The notes below the pieces were generated by a model. It worked only from the letters and a program-made list of their open reading frames with translations, ran no database searches and was not told where the DNA came from. This document shows positions 37,169 to 45,990 of a stretch of 64,000 nt of DNA, in pieces; within the stretch, counting starts at the first letter, position 1, and every line of letters starts with the position of its first letter. The stretch is from Lysobacter antibioticus HS124 (GTDB taxonomy: Bacteria > Pseudomonadota > Gammaproteobacteria > Xanthomonadales > Xanthomonadaceae). The stretch spans positions 31,633-95,632 of the forward strand of contig NZ_HG424460.1 of the NCBI RefSeq assembly GCF_000336385.2, in the 5' to 3' direction. A program made the translations under genes and the position numbers.

Positions 37169-37936
37169 ATGAGCGCTCACAGCACCGCCCCCCAATCCGG
37201 CGACACCGGCGACACGGCCTCCGCAGGCGGCGAAAACTTCAGCCAGGCCGAGTTGGACAAGTTCGGCGCCCTTGCCAATCGTTGGTGGGACCCGCAGGGA
37301 CCGCAGAAGCCGCTGCACGCGATGAACCCGGCGCGGCTGGGCTATGTCGCCCAGCGCGTGGAATTGCGCGAGGCGCAGGTGCTCGACGTCGGTTGCGGCG
37401 GCGGCCTGCTCAGCGAGGCCCTGGCCGCGTCCGGCGCGCAGGTGATCGCGATCGACCTGGCGCCGGAGCTGATCAAGGTCGCCAAGCTGCACCGGCTGGA
37501 AACCGGCGTTGCGGTCGACTACCGGCTGCAGTCGGTGGAAACCCTGGCCGAGCAAATGCCGGCACAGTTCGACGCGGTCACCTGCATGGAAATGCTCGAG
37601 CACGTGCCCGATCCGGCGGCGATCGTTCGCGCCTGCGCCAAGCTGCTCAAGCCCGGCGGGCGCCTGTTCCTGTCCACTCTCAACCGCACCCCGGCGGCGT
37701 TCGCGCTGGCCATCGTCGGCGCCGAATACGTGGCCCGGGTGCTGCCCAAGGGCACTCATCAGTACCGCGATTTCATCAAGCCCTCCGAGCTGGCGGGTTG
37801 GCTGCGCGAGGCCGACCTGCAGCTGGAAGACGTCAGCGGCCTGATGTACGAACCCTGGCGCAACGCGGCGCGGGTGATCTCGCGCACCGACATCAACTAC
37901 CTGGCCTGCGCGCGCAAGCCCGAGGACGCGGCATGA
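37169..37936 (+). CDS. ubiG: ubiquinone biosynthesis O-methyltransferase
   Basis: 255 residues from ATG 37169. Class I SAM methyltransferase acting twice in ubiquinone synthesis. [22 protein letters not shown] is the UbiG signature; the SAM loop is [16 protein letters not shown], and [11 protein letters not shown] and [10 protein letters not shown] follow. The N-terminal 20 residues are a Ser/Thr/Gly-rich extension. Its stop overlaps the next start (ATGA). Confidence 0.96.
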   Translation: MSAHSTAPQSGDTGDTASAGGENFSQAELDKFGALANRWWDPQGPQKPLHAMNPARLGYVAQRVELREAQVLDVGCGGGLLSEALAASGAQVIAIDLAPELIKVAKLHRLETGVAVDYRLQSVETLAEQMPAQFDAVTCMEMLEHVPDPAAIVRACAKLLKPGGRLFLSTLNRTPAAFALAIVGAEYVARVLPKGTHQYRDFIKPSELAGWLREADLQLEDVSGLMYEPWRNAARVISRTDINYLACARKPEDAA

Positions 37937-38625
37937 GTGCGGCCGCGGCGGCCGTCGCAGCGTTTCCGAAGGCGGCCTTGTTCGATCTCGACGGCACCTT
38001 GCTCGACAGCGCGCCGGACATGCTCGCGGTGGCCAACCGCATGCGCGCCGCGCGCGGCGTCGGCCCGATGCCGCTCGATGCGCTGCGTCCGCACGTGTCC
38101 AAGGGCGCGCGCGCCATGCTCGGCGCGGCGTTTCCGGAACTGGACGCCGAGGGGCGCGACGCGCGGGTGCGCGAGTTCCTCGACCTGTACGAAGTCGAGC
38201 TCGGCCTGCACGGCGCGCCGTTCGCCGGCGTCGAGGCGATGCTCGGCCAGCTCGAGGCGGCCGGCTGCGTATGGGGCATCGTCACCAACAAGCCCGAGTA
38301 CCTGGCGCGCAAGCTGATGCCCCTGCTGGGCTGGGAAACCCGCTGCGCGGTGCTGATCGGCGGCGACACCCTGGCCGCGCGCAAGCCCGATCCGCTGCCG
38401 CTGACCGTGGCGGCCGAACGCATCGGCATGACCGCGGCGGATTGCGTCTACGTCGGCGACGACGAACGCGACATCCTCGCCGCTCGCGCCGCCGGCATGC
38501 CCTCGGTGGCCGCGCTGTGGGGCTACCGGCTTGACCACGACGACCCGCTGTCCTGGCAGGCCGACGCGATGATCGAGGCGCCGGCGCAATTGCTCGCCGC
38601 CGACGCATGGCCGGCGACGCGATGA
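37933..38625 (+). CDS. gph: HAD phosphatase, Gph/MupP type
   Basis: 230 residues overlapping ubiG by four bases. HAD motif [11 protein letters not shown] (D18, D20), motif II GIVTNKP, motif III KPDPLPL and motif IV GDDERD. Such genes are annotated phosphoglycolate phosphatase. In Pseudomonas the homologue directly after ubiG is MupP, the MurNAc-6-phosphate phosphatase of cell-wall recycling, so that function is equally possible here. Confidence 0.88.
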   Translation: MSAAAAAVAAFPKAALFDLDGTLLDSAPDMLAVANRMRAARGVGPMPLDALRPHVSKGARAMLGAAFPELDAEGRDARVREFLDLYEVELGLHGAPFAGVEAMLGQLEAAGCVWGIVTNKPEYLARKLMPLLGWETRCAVLIGGDTLAARKPDPLPLTVAAERIGMTAADCVYVGDDERDILAARAAGMPSVAALWGYRLDHDDPLSWQADAMIEAPAQLLAADAWPATR

Positions 38626-39359
38626 GCGCCGCCGGCGAGGCCGACGAGCAGGCCCTGCACGAATTCGCCGGCAAATGGCGCGCGCGCTGGCCGGAGTGGT
38701 CGGTGGCCGAGGTGTTCGTGCCGCGCGCCGAGCGTGCCACCGCGCTGGCCTGGGCCGCGCTGCAGCAAGAGCTGACCGATGCCGCCTGGGGCGGCAGCGA
38801 CGCCGCGCCGGGCGAGGCCAAGCTCGGCTGGTGGATGGAAGAACTGCAGGGCTGGACCCAGGGGCGGCGACGCCATCCGCTGGGCCTGGCCCTGCAAAGG
38901 CGCCCGGCGCCGTGGGCGGCGCTGGCGGCGGCCCTGCCGGGCCTGCGCGACAGTCGCGAGCGGCCCGGCGACCGCGGCGAGGCCTACGACGCCTTGCGCC
39001 CGCTGGCCGAGGCCGCGGCCGCGATCGATGCGGTCCTGTTCGAGCCGGTGCCCGGCCAGTTGCCGGTCGCCGCGGTACCGGCGATCCAGGCCGCCCTGCT
39101 GGAGGCGCGCCTGCTGCTGCAGGGCGACGCCGCCGTGCCGCTGAGCGTGGTCGCGCGGGCCCTGGCGCGCCCGGGCGAGGGCGCCGCGGCGGAATGGGGC
39201 CGGGAACTGCTGGCGCAATGGCCCCACGGCGGCGGCGCCACGGTGCCGCGACGGCTGTGGACGGCCCTGGCCCGGACCCGCCTGCAGCGCGGCGATGCGG
39301 CCCGCCCGCTGTCGCCGTGGACGGCGTTGCTGGCGGCCTGGCGCGGGGCCCGCAACTGA
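38622..39359 (+). CDS. squalene/phytoene synthase-like protein, probably non-catalytic
   Basis: 245 residues from ATG 38622 (ATGA overlap with the phosphatase stop). The segment EAKLGWWMEELQGWTQGRRRHPLGLAL matches the KLRWW-type helix of trans-isoprenyl synthases of the squalene/phytoene family. The Asp-rich substrate motifs (DxxxD) expected before and after it are not visible. The C-terminus is Ala/Arg-rich. It may be a pseudoenzyme, perhaps with a chaperone-like role as for the mitochondrial NDUFAF6 relatives. Co-transcription with ubiG is suggested by the overlaps. Confidence 0.65.
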   Translation: MSAAGEADEQALHEFAGKWRARWPEWSVAEVFVPRAERATALAWAALQQELTDAAWGGSDAAPGEAKLGWWMEELQGWTQGRRRHPLGLALQRRPAPWAALAAALPGLRDSRERPGDRGEAYDALRPLAEAAAAIDAVLFEPVPGQLPVAAVPAIQAALLEARLLLQGDAAVPLSVVARALARPGEGAAAEWGRELLAQWPHGGGATVPRRLWTALARTRLQRGDAARPLSPWTALLAAWRGARN

Positions 39360-39447
39360 GCGTTGCAGGGCCGGGGCCGGGCCGGCCGTCCCCAGCCGCT
39401 AGAATGGCGGCGTTGCGTTCCCCCCACGCGCCCCCATTTCAGCCGTC

Positions 39448-40386
39448 GTGAACCCTCCCAACGCTCCTGCGCTCAAGCCCGTTTTGCCCGATGTCGCCTT
39501 CGACGCCGCCGCCGCGGCGCGGCCGCTCGACTGGGTGGGCATGTCCAATATCGCCTTGCCGCTGCGGATCGCCGCCGGCGACGGCAGCGTCATCCAGGTG
39601 CCGGCCTCGGTCGACGTCTCGGTCGATCTGCGCGATCCCGACGCGCGCGGCATCCACATGTCGCGCATGTACCTGCATCTGCAGCACGCCTTCGCCAGCG
39701 AGACGGTGACCCCGGCCGGCCTGCGCCGCGCCCTGCAAAGCCTGATCGACGGCCAGGGCGGGCTGTCCGGCGCCGCGCGCCTGAGCCTGCGTTACGAACA
39801 ACTGCTGCTGCGTCCGGCGCTGGCCAGCCAGAACGCCGGCTGGAAGCGCTATCCGGTCGAGATCGACGCGCGTCTGATCGACGGTCACCTGCACCTGGGA
39901 CTGCGTTTCGCGGTCGAGTACTCCAGCACGTGTCCGGCTTCGGCGGCGTTGTCGCGCCAGCTCAATGCAGCGCGTTTCGCCGCCGATTTCGCTGCCGCGC
40001 ATCCCTTGTCGACCGCGGTGGTGAGCGACTGGCTGGCCTCCGAACGCGGTCTGGCCGCGACGCCGCACGCGCAGCGCAGCCGCGCCGACATCCGGGTCGA
40101 GTTGCGTCCGGCATTCGACGAACTGCCGCTGGTGGCGTTGATCGACGCGATCGAGCAGGCGCTCGGCACGCCGGTGCAGACCGCGGTCAAGCGCGAAGAC
40201 GAACAAGCCTTCGCCAAGCTCAACGCCGAAAACCTGATGTTCTGCGAAGACGCCGCGCGCCGGGTCGCCGCGGCGCTGTCGCGCGATGCGCGCATCGAAC
40301 GCTTCGACGCCGAAGTGGCGCATTTCGAAAGCCTGCACGCGCACGATGCGGTGGCGCGGGTGACAGGGCAGGGCGCGCGCGACTGA
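39448..40386 (+). CDS. folE2: GTP cyclohydrolase FolE2
   Basis: 312 residues from GTG 39448; TAGAAT at 39400 is a likely -10. COG1469 type IB enzyme, first step of folate and queuosine synthesis. Family signatures: VGMSNIALPL, GIHMSRMYLHLQ, YSSTCPASAALSRQL with catalytic Cys162, HAQRSRADIRVEL and NLMFCEDAARRV. No Zur-like palindrome is obvious in front. Confidence 0.95.
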   Translation: MNPPNAPALKPVLPDVAFDAAAAARPLDWVGMSNIALPLRIAAGDGSVIQVPASVDVSVDLRDPDARGIHMSRMYLHLQHAFASETVTPAGLRRALQSLIDGQGGLSGAARLSLRYEQLLLRPALASQNAGWKRYPVEIDARLIDGHLHLGLRFAVEYSSTCPASAALSRQLNAARFAADFAAAHPLSTAVVSDWLASERGLAATPHAQRSRADIRVELRPAFDELPLVALIDAIEQALGTPVQTAVKREDEQAFAKLNAENLMFCEDAARRVAAALSRDARIERFDAEVAHFESLHAHDAVARVTGQGARD

Positions 40387-40586
40387 ACGCGCGCCTGATT
40401 CGCGCCGGCATCCGTCGGCGGTAACGAACTGCATATTTGAGGCGCGTACCGCGCTTCCTCGCATGCCAATGTGCCGAGGCGTGTTACAGCGCACAGATTG
40501 ACAGGCCAAATCGTGACGCTACCCACCCCCGGCGCGCGCGCCGCATCGGCTATGCTCGGGTCATTGGATCAGTGACCGGATGGGGC

Positions 40587-42308
40587 ATGGGGAAACCCTG
40601 GCGTCGGGGCTGGCAGACCCTGTGGGCTCTGCTGGCGATGTGGGTGGCGGCGATCGCGTCGGCGCAATCCCCGGGGCTGTCCTCGTCCGACCGTCCGGCC
40701 TTCCGTGCGCCTGCGTTCAGCCTCGCCCGGCTGGCCCAGGACCCCGTGCCGGCGCGCGTGCTAGCCGGCGAATTCGACGGCGCCTTCGAGGCCGTGTCCG
40801 GCAGCGAGATCGCCGCGCCGCGGCGACAGCCGATCTGGTGGCGGATCAGGGTGCTCGGCGAATTGAGCGCCGATGCCGCGCCGCAACTGGTGGTCAGCCG
40901 GCCGTACCGGCGCGAGGTCGAGCTGTGGCGCCCGGGCGACGCCGTGCCGCTGCGCCGCTCGATCTACGGGCCCGACACCGACTTCGATCATTCCACCCGC
41001 TTCGTGGTGTTTCCGCTGCCGCAGGGACTGCGCCAGGGCGATGTGCTGTACCTGCGTCTGATGACAGTCGACGTGCTGCCGTCCAAGGTGACGATCCAGC
41101 CGCTGGCCGAGGTCCATCGCGAGGACATGCTGCACGTCGGTCTGCGCAGCGTGGTGCTGACCGCGATGGGCGTGGCTGCGGTGCTGGCGTTCGGGTTCTG
41201 GGCCGGCCTGCGCGAGCGCGGCTACGCCTACCTCGGCCTGACCCTGGTGCTGCAGATCCTGACCCTGACCGCCGACGGCGGCGAGATGCGCGCGGTGCCG
41301 TGGTTGAGCGAGATCGCTCCGGACGGGCGCACCAACGTCGTGCTCAACACCGCCGCGGTGCTGGCCAGCATCCGTTTCCTGATCTTCTTCCTCGGCCTGC
41401 GCACCACCCAGCCGCGGGTCGCGCGCATCCTCGACTACTGCAGTATTTCCCTGGGCGCGCTGCTGGTGGTGTCGGTGTTCCGCACCTGGAAGCACAGTGC
41501 GCTGTACGGCAATCTCAACTTGTTGGTGGTGATCGCGCTGGTGCTGTACTGCACCGCGGTCGCGACCTGGCGCCGGCAACGCGAGGCCTATTTCCTGTTG
41601 CTGGCCTGGACCCCGCTGATGGCGCTGCTGGTGGTGCTGGTCGGCGCCAATCACCAGTGGTGGCCGGAATACGCCTGGCTCGAGTACGCCTTCCCGGTCG
41701 GCCTGGCCCTGGGCGGGCTCGGCCTGCTGCTGGGCCTGACCTCGAAACTGCAGCAGTTGCGCCGCGACCGCGACACCGCCAACCGGCTCGCCACCTACGA
41801 CAGCCTGACCGGGGCCATGACCCGTGCGGCGATCTCGCAAAGCCTGCGCGGCGCGGTCGACAGTGCGCATCGCTCGCACCGGCCGCTGTCGGTGGTGTTC
41901 TTCGACATCGACCACTTCAAGCGGATCAACGACGAGCACGGCCACCGGGTCGGCGACGAAACCCTGCGCATCGTCTCGCTGCGTACCCGCAACCGCCTGC
42001 GCGCCTACGACCTGTTCGGCCGCTACGGCGGCGACGAGGTGTTGGTTGTGCTGGCCGACACGCAACTGCGCGATGCGGTGCGGGTCGCCGAGCATCTGCG
42101 CGAGTCGGTCAGCGGCAGCCCGCTGTCGATCGACGGCCGCCTGTTGCCGGTCAGCCTGAGCCTGGGCGTGGCCGAGCTGTTGCCCGGCGAGACGCCGGAG
42201 CAGTTGCTCGAGCGCGCGGACGCCGCGCTGTACGCCAGCAAGTCGGCCGGGCGCGACCGGGTCACCGGGCATGCCACCGAGCCGGTCGAGACCGAGGCGG
42301 TGTCGTGA
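40587..42308 (+). CDS. 7TMR-DISM/GGDEF diguanylate cyclase
   Basis: 573 residues from ATG 40587; a GTG 15 bases upstream is also in frame. Signal peptide (LWALLAMWVAAIASA), a periplasmic DISMED2-type beta domain (about 35-180, WWRIRVLGELS, RFVVFPLPQGL), seven TM helices (about 190-395) and a GGDEF domain. The motif is RYGGDEVLV (GGDEV), which keeps the essential G-G-D-E, and DIDHFKRIND is intact, so c-di-GMP synthesis is likely. A TATGCT box at about 40551 may be its -10. Confidence 0.9.
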   Translation: MGKPWRRGWQTLWALLAMWVAAIASAQSPGLSSSDRPAFRAPAFSLARLAQDPVPARVLAGEFDGAFEAVSGSEIAAPRRQPIWWRIRVLGELSADAAPQLVVSRPYRREVELWRPGDAVPLRRSIYGPDTDFDHSTRFVVFPLPQGLRQGDVLYLRLMTVDVLPSKVTIQPLAEVHREDMLHVGLRSVVLTAMGVAAVLAFGFWAGLRERGYAYLGLTLVLQILTLTADGGEMRAVPWLSEIAPDGRTNVVLNTAAVLASIRFLIFFLGLRTTQPRVARILDYCSISLGALLVVSVFRTWKHSALYGNLNLLVVIALVLYCTAVATWRRQREAYFLLLAWTPLMALLVVLVGANHQWWPEYAWLEYAFPVGLALGGLGLLLGLTSKLQQLRRDRDTANRLATYDSLTGAMTRAAISQSLRGAVDSAHRSHRPLSVVFFDIDHFKRINDEHGHRVGDETLRIVSLRTRNRLRAYDLFGRYGGDEVLVVLADTQLRDAVRVAEHLRESVSGSPLSIDGRLLPVSLSLGVAELLPGETPEQLLERADAALYASKSAGRDRVTGHATEPVETEAVS

Positions 42309-43153
42309 ACCCGGAGCGCCGCCGGCCGGCCTCGTGCGCGCCGGCGCAGTTGCGCACCGGCGACGTATTGTTGCTGCGCCATCGCAACGAACTGGCGCGG
42401 TTGTACGCCTGGCTCGGCGACAGCGACTACGACCACGCGGTACTGGTCGGCCGCGCCGGCTGCCTGATCGAACTGTGCGCCGACGGCGTGGTCGAGCCGG
42501 CACTGGCCGAGCGCCTGGCCGATCCGGACCTGAGCGCTGCCGAAGCGCGGCGGCCGCAACAGGCCGGCGGCGAAGCGGCGCAGGATACCGACCGCATCGC
42601 GGTGCTCGCGCATGCGCTGTCGCTGCGCAAGCCGGCGCATGCCGGCGACCCGTTGCGCGCGCTCGGCGTGCTGGCCGCGCTGCGCGAGCGCGACTGGCCG
42701 GCGCAGCCGGGCCTGCGTCGGGTGCTGTACGAAGCCTTGCGCCGGGTCGCCGAGACCGGCGCGGAAGCGATGACGGCGAGCGAATTCGTCTATCGCTGCC
42801 TGGCCGAGAATCCGGTCCATGCACGCGACCGTTCGGTATGGCGATTGCCGCCGGTGCCGTCGCGGATGCGCCCCTGCCCGGACCTGGACGAGGCGGCGCT
42901 GTGGGCCCGGATCGAACCCTGGCTGTCGGCGGCGCGCCGCCGCGGCTGGGCCGAGGCCAAGGCGGAGGCGGACATGGGCGAGGCCGCGTTCGCAGTGGCG
43001 CTGGCCCAGGCCCGCGCCCGCCTGGGCCTGATCGCGACCGGGGCCGGCTTGCTGGCGGCCGGACCGCGGGTCGCCAATCCGAAATGGCTGCGTCTGCGCG
43101 AACTGGAGCTGTCGCCCTCGTTGCCGGCACTGGGCGCGTTGCTGGCGGGCTGA
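42305..43153 (+). CDS. permuted papain/NlpC-P60-like protein (YiiX/YaeF type)
   Basis: 282 residues from GTG 42305, overlapping the GGDEF stop by four bases. The N-terminus reads LRTGDVLLLRHRNELARLYAWLG and DSDYDHAVLVGRAGCLIELCADGV, the histidine-containing half of permuted NlpC/P60 folds. The second half has MTASEFVYRCLAE, where the family usually has Cys before Ser-Glu; here that residue is Ala, so peptidase activity is doubtful. The C-terminal 90 residues are helical. Assignment by motif only. Confidence 0.65.
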   Translation: MNPERRRPASCAPAQLRTGDVLLLRHRNELARLYAWLGDSDYDHAVLVGRAGCLIELCADGVVEPALAERLADPDLSAAEARRPQQAGGEAAQDTDRIAVLAHALSLRKPAHAGDPLRALGVLAALRERDWPAQPGLRRVLYEALRRVAETGAEAMTASEFVYRCLAENPVHARDRSVWRLPPVPSRMRPCPDLDEAALWARIEPWLSAARRRGWAEAKAEADMGEAAFAVALAQARARLGLIATGAGLLAAGPRVANPKWLRLRELELSPSLPALGALLAG

Positions 43154-43173
43154 GCGCTCGCGCCGCTCAGCCC
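43147..43173. terminator. palindrome between convergent genes
   Basis: Perfect 10-bp inverted repeat GGGCTGAGCG/CGCTCAGCCC with 7-base loop, spanning one stop codon. No T-run, so termination strength is uncertain. Confidence 0.45.
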
Positions 43174-43184
43174 ACGACGGCCGC

Positions 43185-44081
43185 TCAGGGCGCCGCCGGC
43201 GCCTTCGTCGCGCGCACCGCGTCGCCGCGTTCGAGCACCAACTGCGGATCGATGCGCACGTCGAACCAATTCATGCCCCAGTGCAGGTGCGGCCCGGTCG
43301 CACGACCGGTCGCACCGACCGCGCCGATGGTCTGGCCCTGGGCGATGCGATCGCCGATGTTGACGTCGATGCGCGACAGATGCAGGAAGTTCGAGCTGAT
43401 GCCGTGGCCGTGGTCGAGCACCACGGTACCGCCGGTCAGGTACAGGCCGGGCTTGGCGAAGCTGATCACGCCCGCGGCCGGGGCCAGGATCGGGGTGCCG
43501 TTCGGCGCGGCGATGTCCATACCGGAATGGCCGGAGCCTTTCTGGCCGTTGTAGACGCGCTGATTGCCGAAACGGCCGCTGATCCGACCGCGCACCGGCC
43601 AGGCGAAGGCCTGGGCGAAGTCGGCGCGGTCGTCGTCGCGTACCCGCGCGGCCACCACTTCGGCCTGTTCGCGCTGGATCCGCGCGGCGATCTCGGGCGG
43701 CGGGTTGACCGTTTTCGGCGGCACGCCCTGGATGTACTCGGTCGGGAAGTCGCGCGGCGTCACCGCGATGCGCACGGTCTCGACCCGGCCGGGCGCGGTT
43801 TCGACCTGGACCTCGAGCGGGCCGGCCGCGTCGCGGCCGACGCCGAACACCACCGAGCCGTAGCCGGTGCTGCGCAGGCTGCGCCCGGCGTAGCGCACCG
43901 TGCTGCCGGGCGGCACCTTGCCGATCACCATCGCGCCCTGCTGCACGGCCTCGGGGAACACGATGCGCGTATCGGCGCGCGTCGGCGCCGGTGCGGTGTC
44001 CTGGGCCGGCGCCGGGGCGGCGGCGCTCGGAGCGGCCGCCGCCAGGCACGCCGCCAGGACGGCGGCGGGGCCGCGGCTCAT
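43185..44081 (-). CDS. M23 family peptidase (murein endopeptidase type)
   Basis: 298 residues from ATG 44081 with a signal peptide ([17 protein letters not shown]). Residues about 30-115 are a beta domain; the C-terminal M23 (LytM) domain has the zinc ligands in GHSGMDIAAPNGTP (H-x3-D) and GPHLHWGM (H-x-H), both intact, so endopeptidase activity on peptidoglycan is likely. Start overlaps the dihydroorotase stop (ATGA). Confidence 0.93.
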   Translation of the reverse strand: MSRGPAAVLAACLAAAAPSAAAPAPAQDTAPAPTRADTRIVFPEAVQQGAMVIGKVPPGSTVRYAGRSLRSTGYGSVVFGVGRDAAGPLEVQVETAPGRVETVRIAVTPRDFPTEYIQGVPPKTVNPPPEIAARIQREQAEVVAARVRDDDRADFAQAFAWPVRGRISGRFGNQRVYNGQKGSGHSGMDIAAPNGTPILAPAAGVISFAKPGLYLTGGTVVLDHGHGISSNFLHLSRIDVNIGDRIAQGQTIGAVGATGRATGPHLHWGMNWFDVRIDPQLVLERGDAVRATKAPAAP

Positions 44082-45409
44082 CGGGCGAACGCCAGACGTT
44101 GCCCGTTCGGTGCGCCGACCAGGGCCTTGCCGTCCCAGGCCAGCGCGCCGTTGACCCAGGTCGAGGCGATGCGGCTGTGGAAGGTGCGGCCTTCGAACGG
44201 CGACCAGCCGCACTTGGACAGCACGTCCTCGCGCCGCACCGTGTACGGCGCGTCGTCGATCAGCACCAGGTCGGCGAAGTAGCCTTCGCGCAGGAAGCCG
44301 CGGTGTTCGACATCGAACAGCTTGGCCGGAGCGTGGGCGAACTTGTCGACCACCTGGGCGGTGCTCAGGCGGCCTTCGTGAACCAGTTCCAGCGCGGCGT
44401 TGAGCGCGAACTGGACCAGCGGCAGGCCGCTGGGCGCGCCGGTGTAGGGTCGCGCCTTCTCTTCCAGCGTATGCGGCGCATGATCGGTGGCGAGCACGTC
44501 GATCACGTCCTCGGCCACGGCGCGGATCAGCGCCTCGCGGTCGGCCGGGTCCTTGATCGCCGGATTGCACTTGATCAGGTGGCCGAGCTTCTCGTAGTCG
44601 TCGCGGTCGAAGCGCAGGAAGTGGATGCAGGTCTCGGCGGTGATGCGCTTGCCCTCGATCGGGCCGGCCTGGAACAGGGCCAGTTCGTCGGCGGTGCTGA
44701 TGTGCAGCACGTGCAGGCGGGTGCCGTGCTTGCGCGCCAGCGAAATCGCCAGCTCGGTCGATTTCTTGCAGGCTTCGCGCGAGCGGATGTCGGGATGGAA
44801 GCGCGCCGGGATGTCGTCGCCGTACTGCGCCTTGTAGCGCGCCAGCTCGGCATCGATCATCGGCGTGTCTTCGCAATGGGTGATGATCGGCGTCGGCACG
44901 TCGCGGAAGATCGCGTCGAGGGTGACCGGATCGTCGACCAGCATGTTGCCGGTCGAAGCGCCCATGAACACTTTCACGCCCGGCGCGGTGCGCGGATCCA
45001 GCGACTGGATCGCGGCCAGGTTGTCGTTGCTGGCGCCGAGATAGAAGCCGTAATTGCCCCAGGCGCGCCCGGCGGCGCGGCGGTACTTGTCCTCCAGCGC
45101 CGCCGAGTCCAGGGTTGGCGGCTGGGTGTTCGGCATGTCCATGAACGTGGTCAGCCCGCCGGCCACGGCCGCGGCCGACTCGGTGGCCATGTCGGCCTTG
45201 TATTCCAGGCCGGGTTCGCGGAAATGGACCTGGTCGTCGATCATGCCCGGCAGCAGGCGGCGGCCGGCCGCGTCGACCACGGTTTCGTTGCCGCGCGCAT
45301 CCAGGCCGGCGCCGATCTGGGCGATGCGGCCGTTCTCGATGCGCAGGTCGCCGTCGTATTCGCGGCCTTCGTTGACCAGCCGGGCGTTGACGATCAGTGT
45401 CGATGACAT
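44078..45409 (-). CDS. pyrC: dihydroorotase (DDQVHF subtype)
   Basis: 443 residues from ATG 45409. Amidohydrolase of pyrimidine synthesis. Substrate loop [10 protein letters not shown], carboxylated-Lys region [12 protein letters not shown] (K146), metal ligands in [14 protein letters not shown] and LATDHAPHT. At the first metal motif DxHxH the residues are D-D-Q-V-H, with Gln60 in place of the first His, as in a distinct DHOase subgroup. Allantoinase or hydantoinase activity is a less likely alternative. Confidence 0.88.
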   Translation of the reverse strand: MSSTLIVNARLVNEGREYDGDLRIENGRIAQIGAGLDARGNETVVDAAGRRLLPGMIDDQVHFREPGLEYKADMATESAAAVAGGLTTFMDMPNTQPPTLDSAALEDKYRRAAGRAWGNYGFYLGASNDNLAAIQSLDPRTAPGVKVFMGASTGNMLVDDPVTLDAIFRDVPTPIITHCEDTPMIDAELARYKAQYGDDIPARFHPDIRSREACKKSTELAISLARKHGTRLHVLHISTADELALFQAGPIEGKRITAETCIHFLRFDRDDYEKLGHLIKCNPAIKDPADREALIRAVAEDVIDVLATDHAPHTLEEKARPYTGAPSGLPLVQFALNAALELVHEGRLSTAQVVDKFAHAPAKLFDVEHRGFLREGYFADLVLIDDAPYTVRREDVLSKCGWSPFEGRTFHSRIASTWVNGALAWDGKALVGAPNGQRLAFAR

Positions 45410-45642
45410 GTGTGTTTTCCGGAGTCCAAGGGCGGCACGGGATCGTGGCCGCCGGGGTGCAGGGGATGGCAGCGCGCCAGGCGTCGCAGCGTCAGCCAGC
45501 TGCCCCTGAACGCGCCGAAGCGGTCGATCGCCTCCATCGAATAGGCCGAGCAACTGGGGTAGAAACGGCAACGCTGGCCCAGCATCGGACTGATCCAACG
45601 CTTGTAGCCGCGAAGCAGGGCGATGAGAAGGCGGTCGATCAC
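45394..45642 (-). CDS. yidD: membrane protein insertion efficiency factor YidD
   Basis: 82 residues with the family core [31 protein letters not shown] and [18 protein letters not shown]. It assists YidC. It overlaps the dihydroorotase start by 16 bases and so heads the yidD-pyrC-M23 unit, rather than sitting between rnpA and yidC. Confidence 0.94.
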   Translation of the reverse strand: MIDRLLIALLRGYKRWISPMLGQRCRFYPSCSAYSMEAIDRFGAFRGSWLTLRRLARCHPLHPGGHDPVPPLDSGKHTCHRH

Positions 45643-45735
45643 GTTTTCTTAATGCCGGCAACGGTAGGGACTGACGCAGGAAACGCGCGCCGCGAATGCC
45701 CTCGGGTACTGCGTCTGGCCGGTGATTTGGCGCGG

Positions 45736-45764
45736 TTGCCGCAGGTGCCGCAGCAGGGTATAAC
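45736..45764 (+). promoter_or_regulatory. candidate promoter of dksA
   Basis: TTGCCG, exact 17-base spacer, TATAAC. It would give a leader of about 220 bases before GTG 45991. The interval 45643-45990 shows no gene. Confidence 0.55.
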
Positions 45765-45990
45765 AGCGCGCTTTCCCCAAACAAGGCAAGTGCGAGACGA
45801 AGGTCCGCCGCGGCGCGGAAGCGATGCTACCGTGTCTGCCCGGGCCGGGCGAAAACCGGCCGAACGCCGGATTTCACTTGCGGTCAGCGAACGCATGTGC
45901 ATTTGATGACCGGGTGGGTCATGCTTGGCCCGCGAAGCCCTTCGGACGGCGTCCGGGGGCGCCCTCAGGGAATAGAAGGACAAGCCGCTC

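Noticed and set aside
40761..43130. 789-codon minus ORF over the GGDEF and following gene
   Set aside because: Arg/Pro/Gln-rich shadow without start signals.
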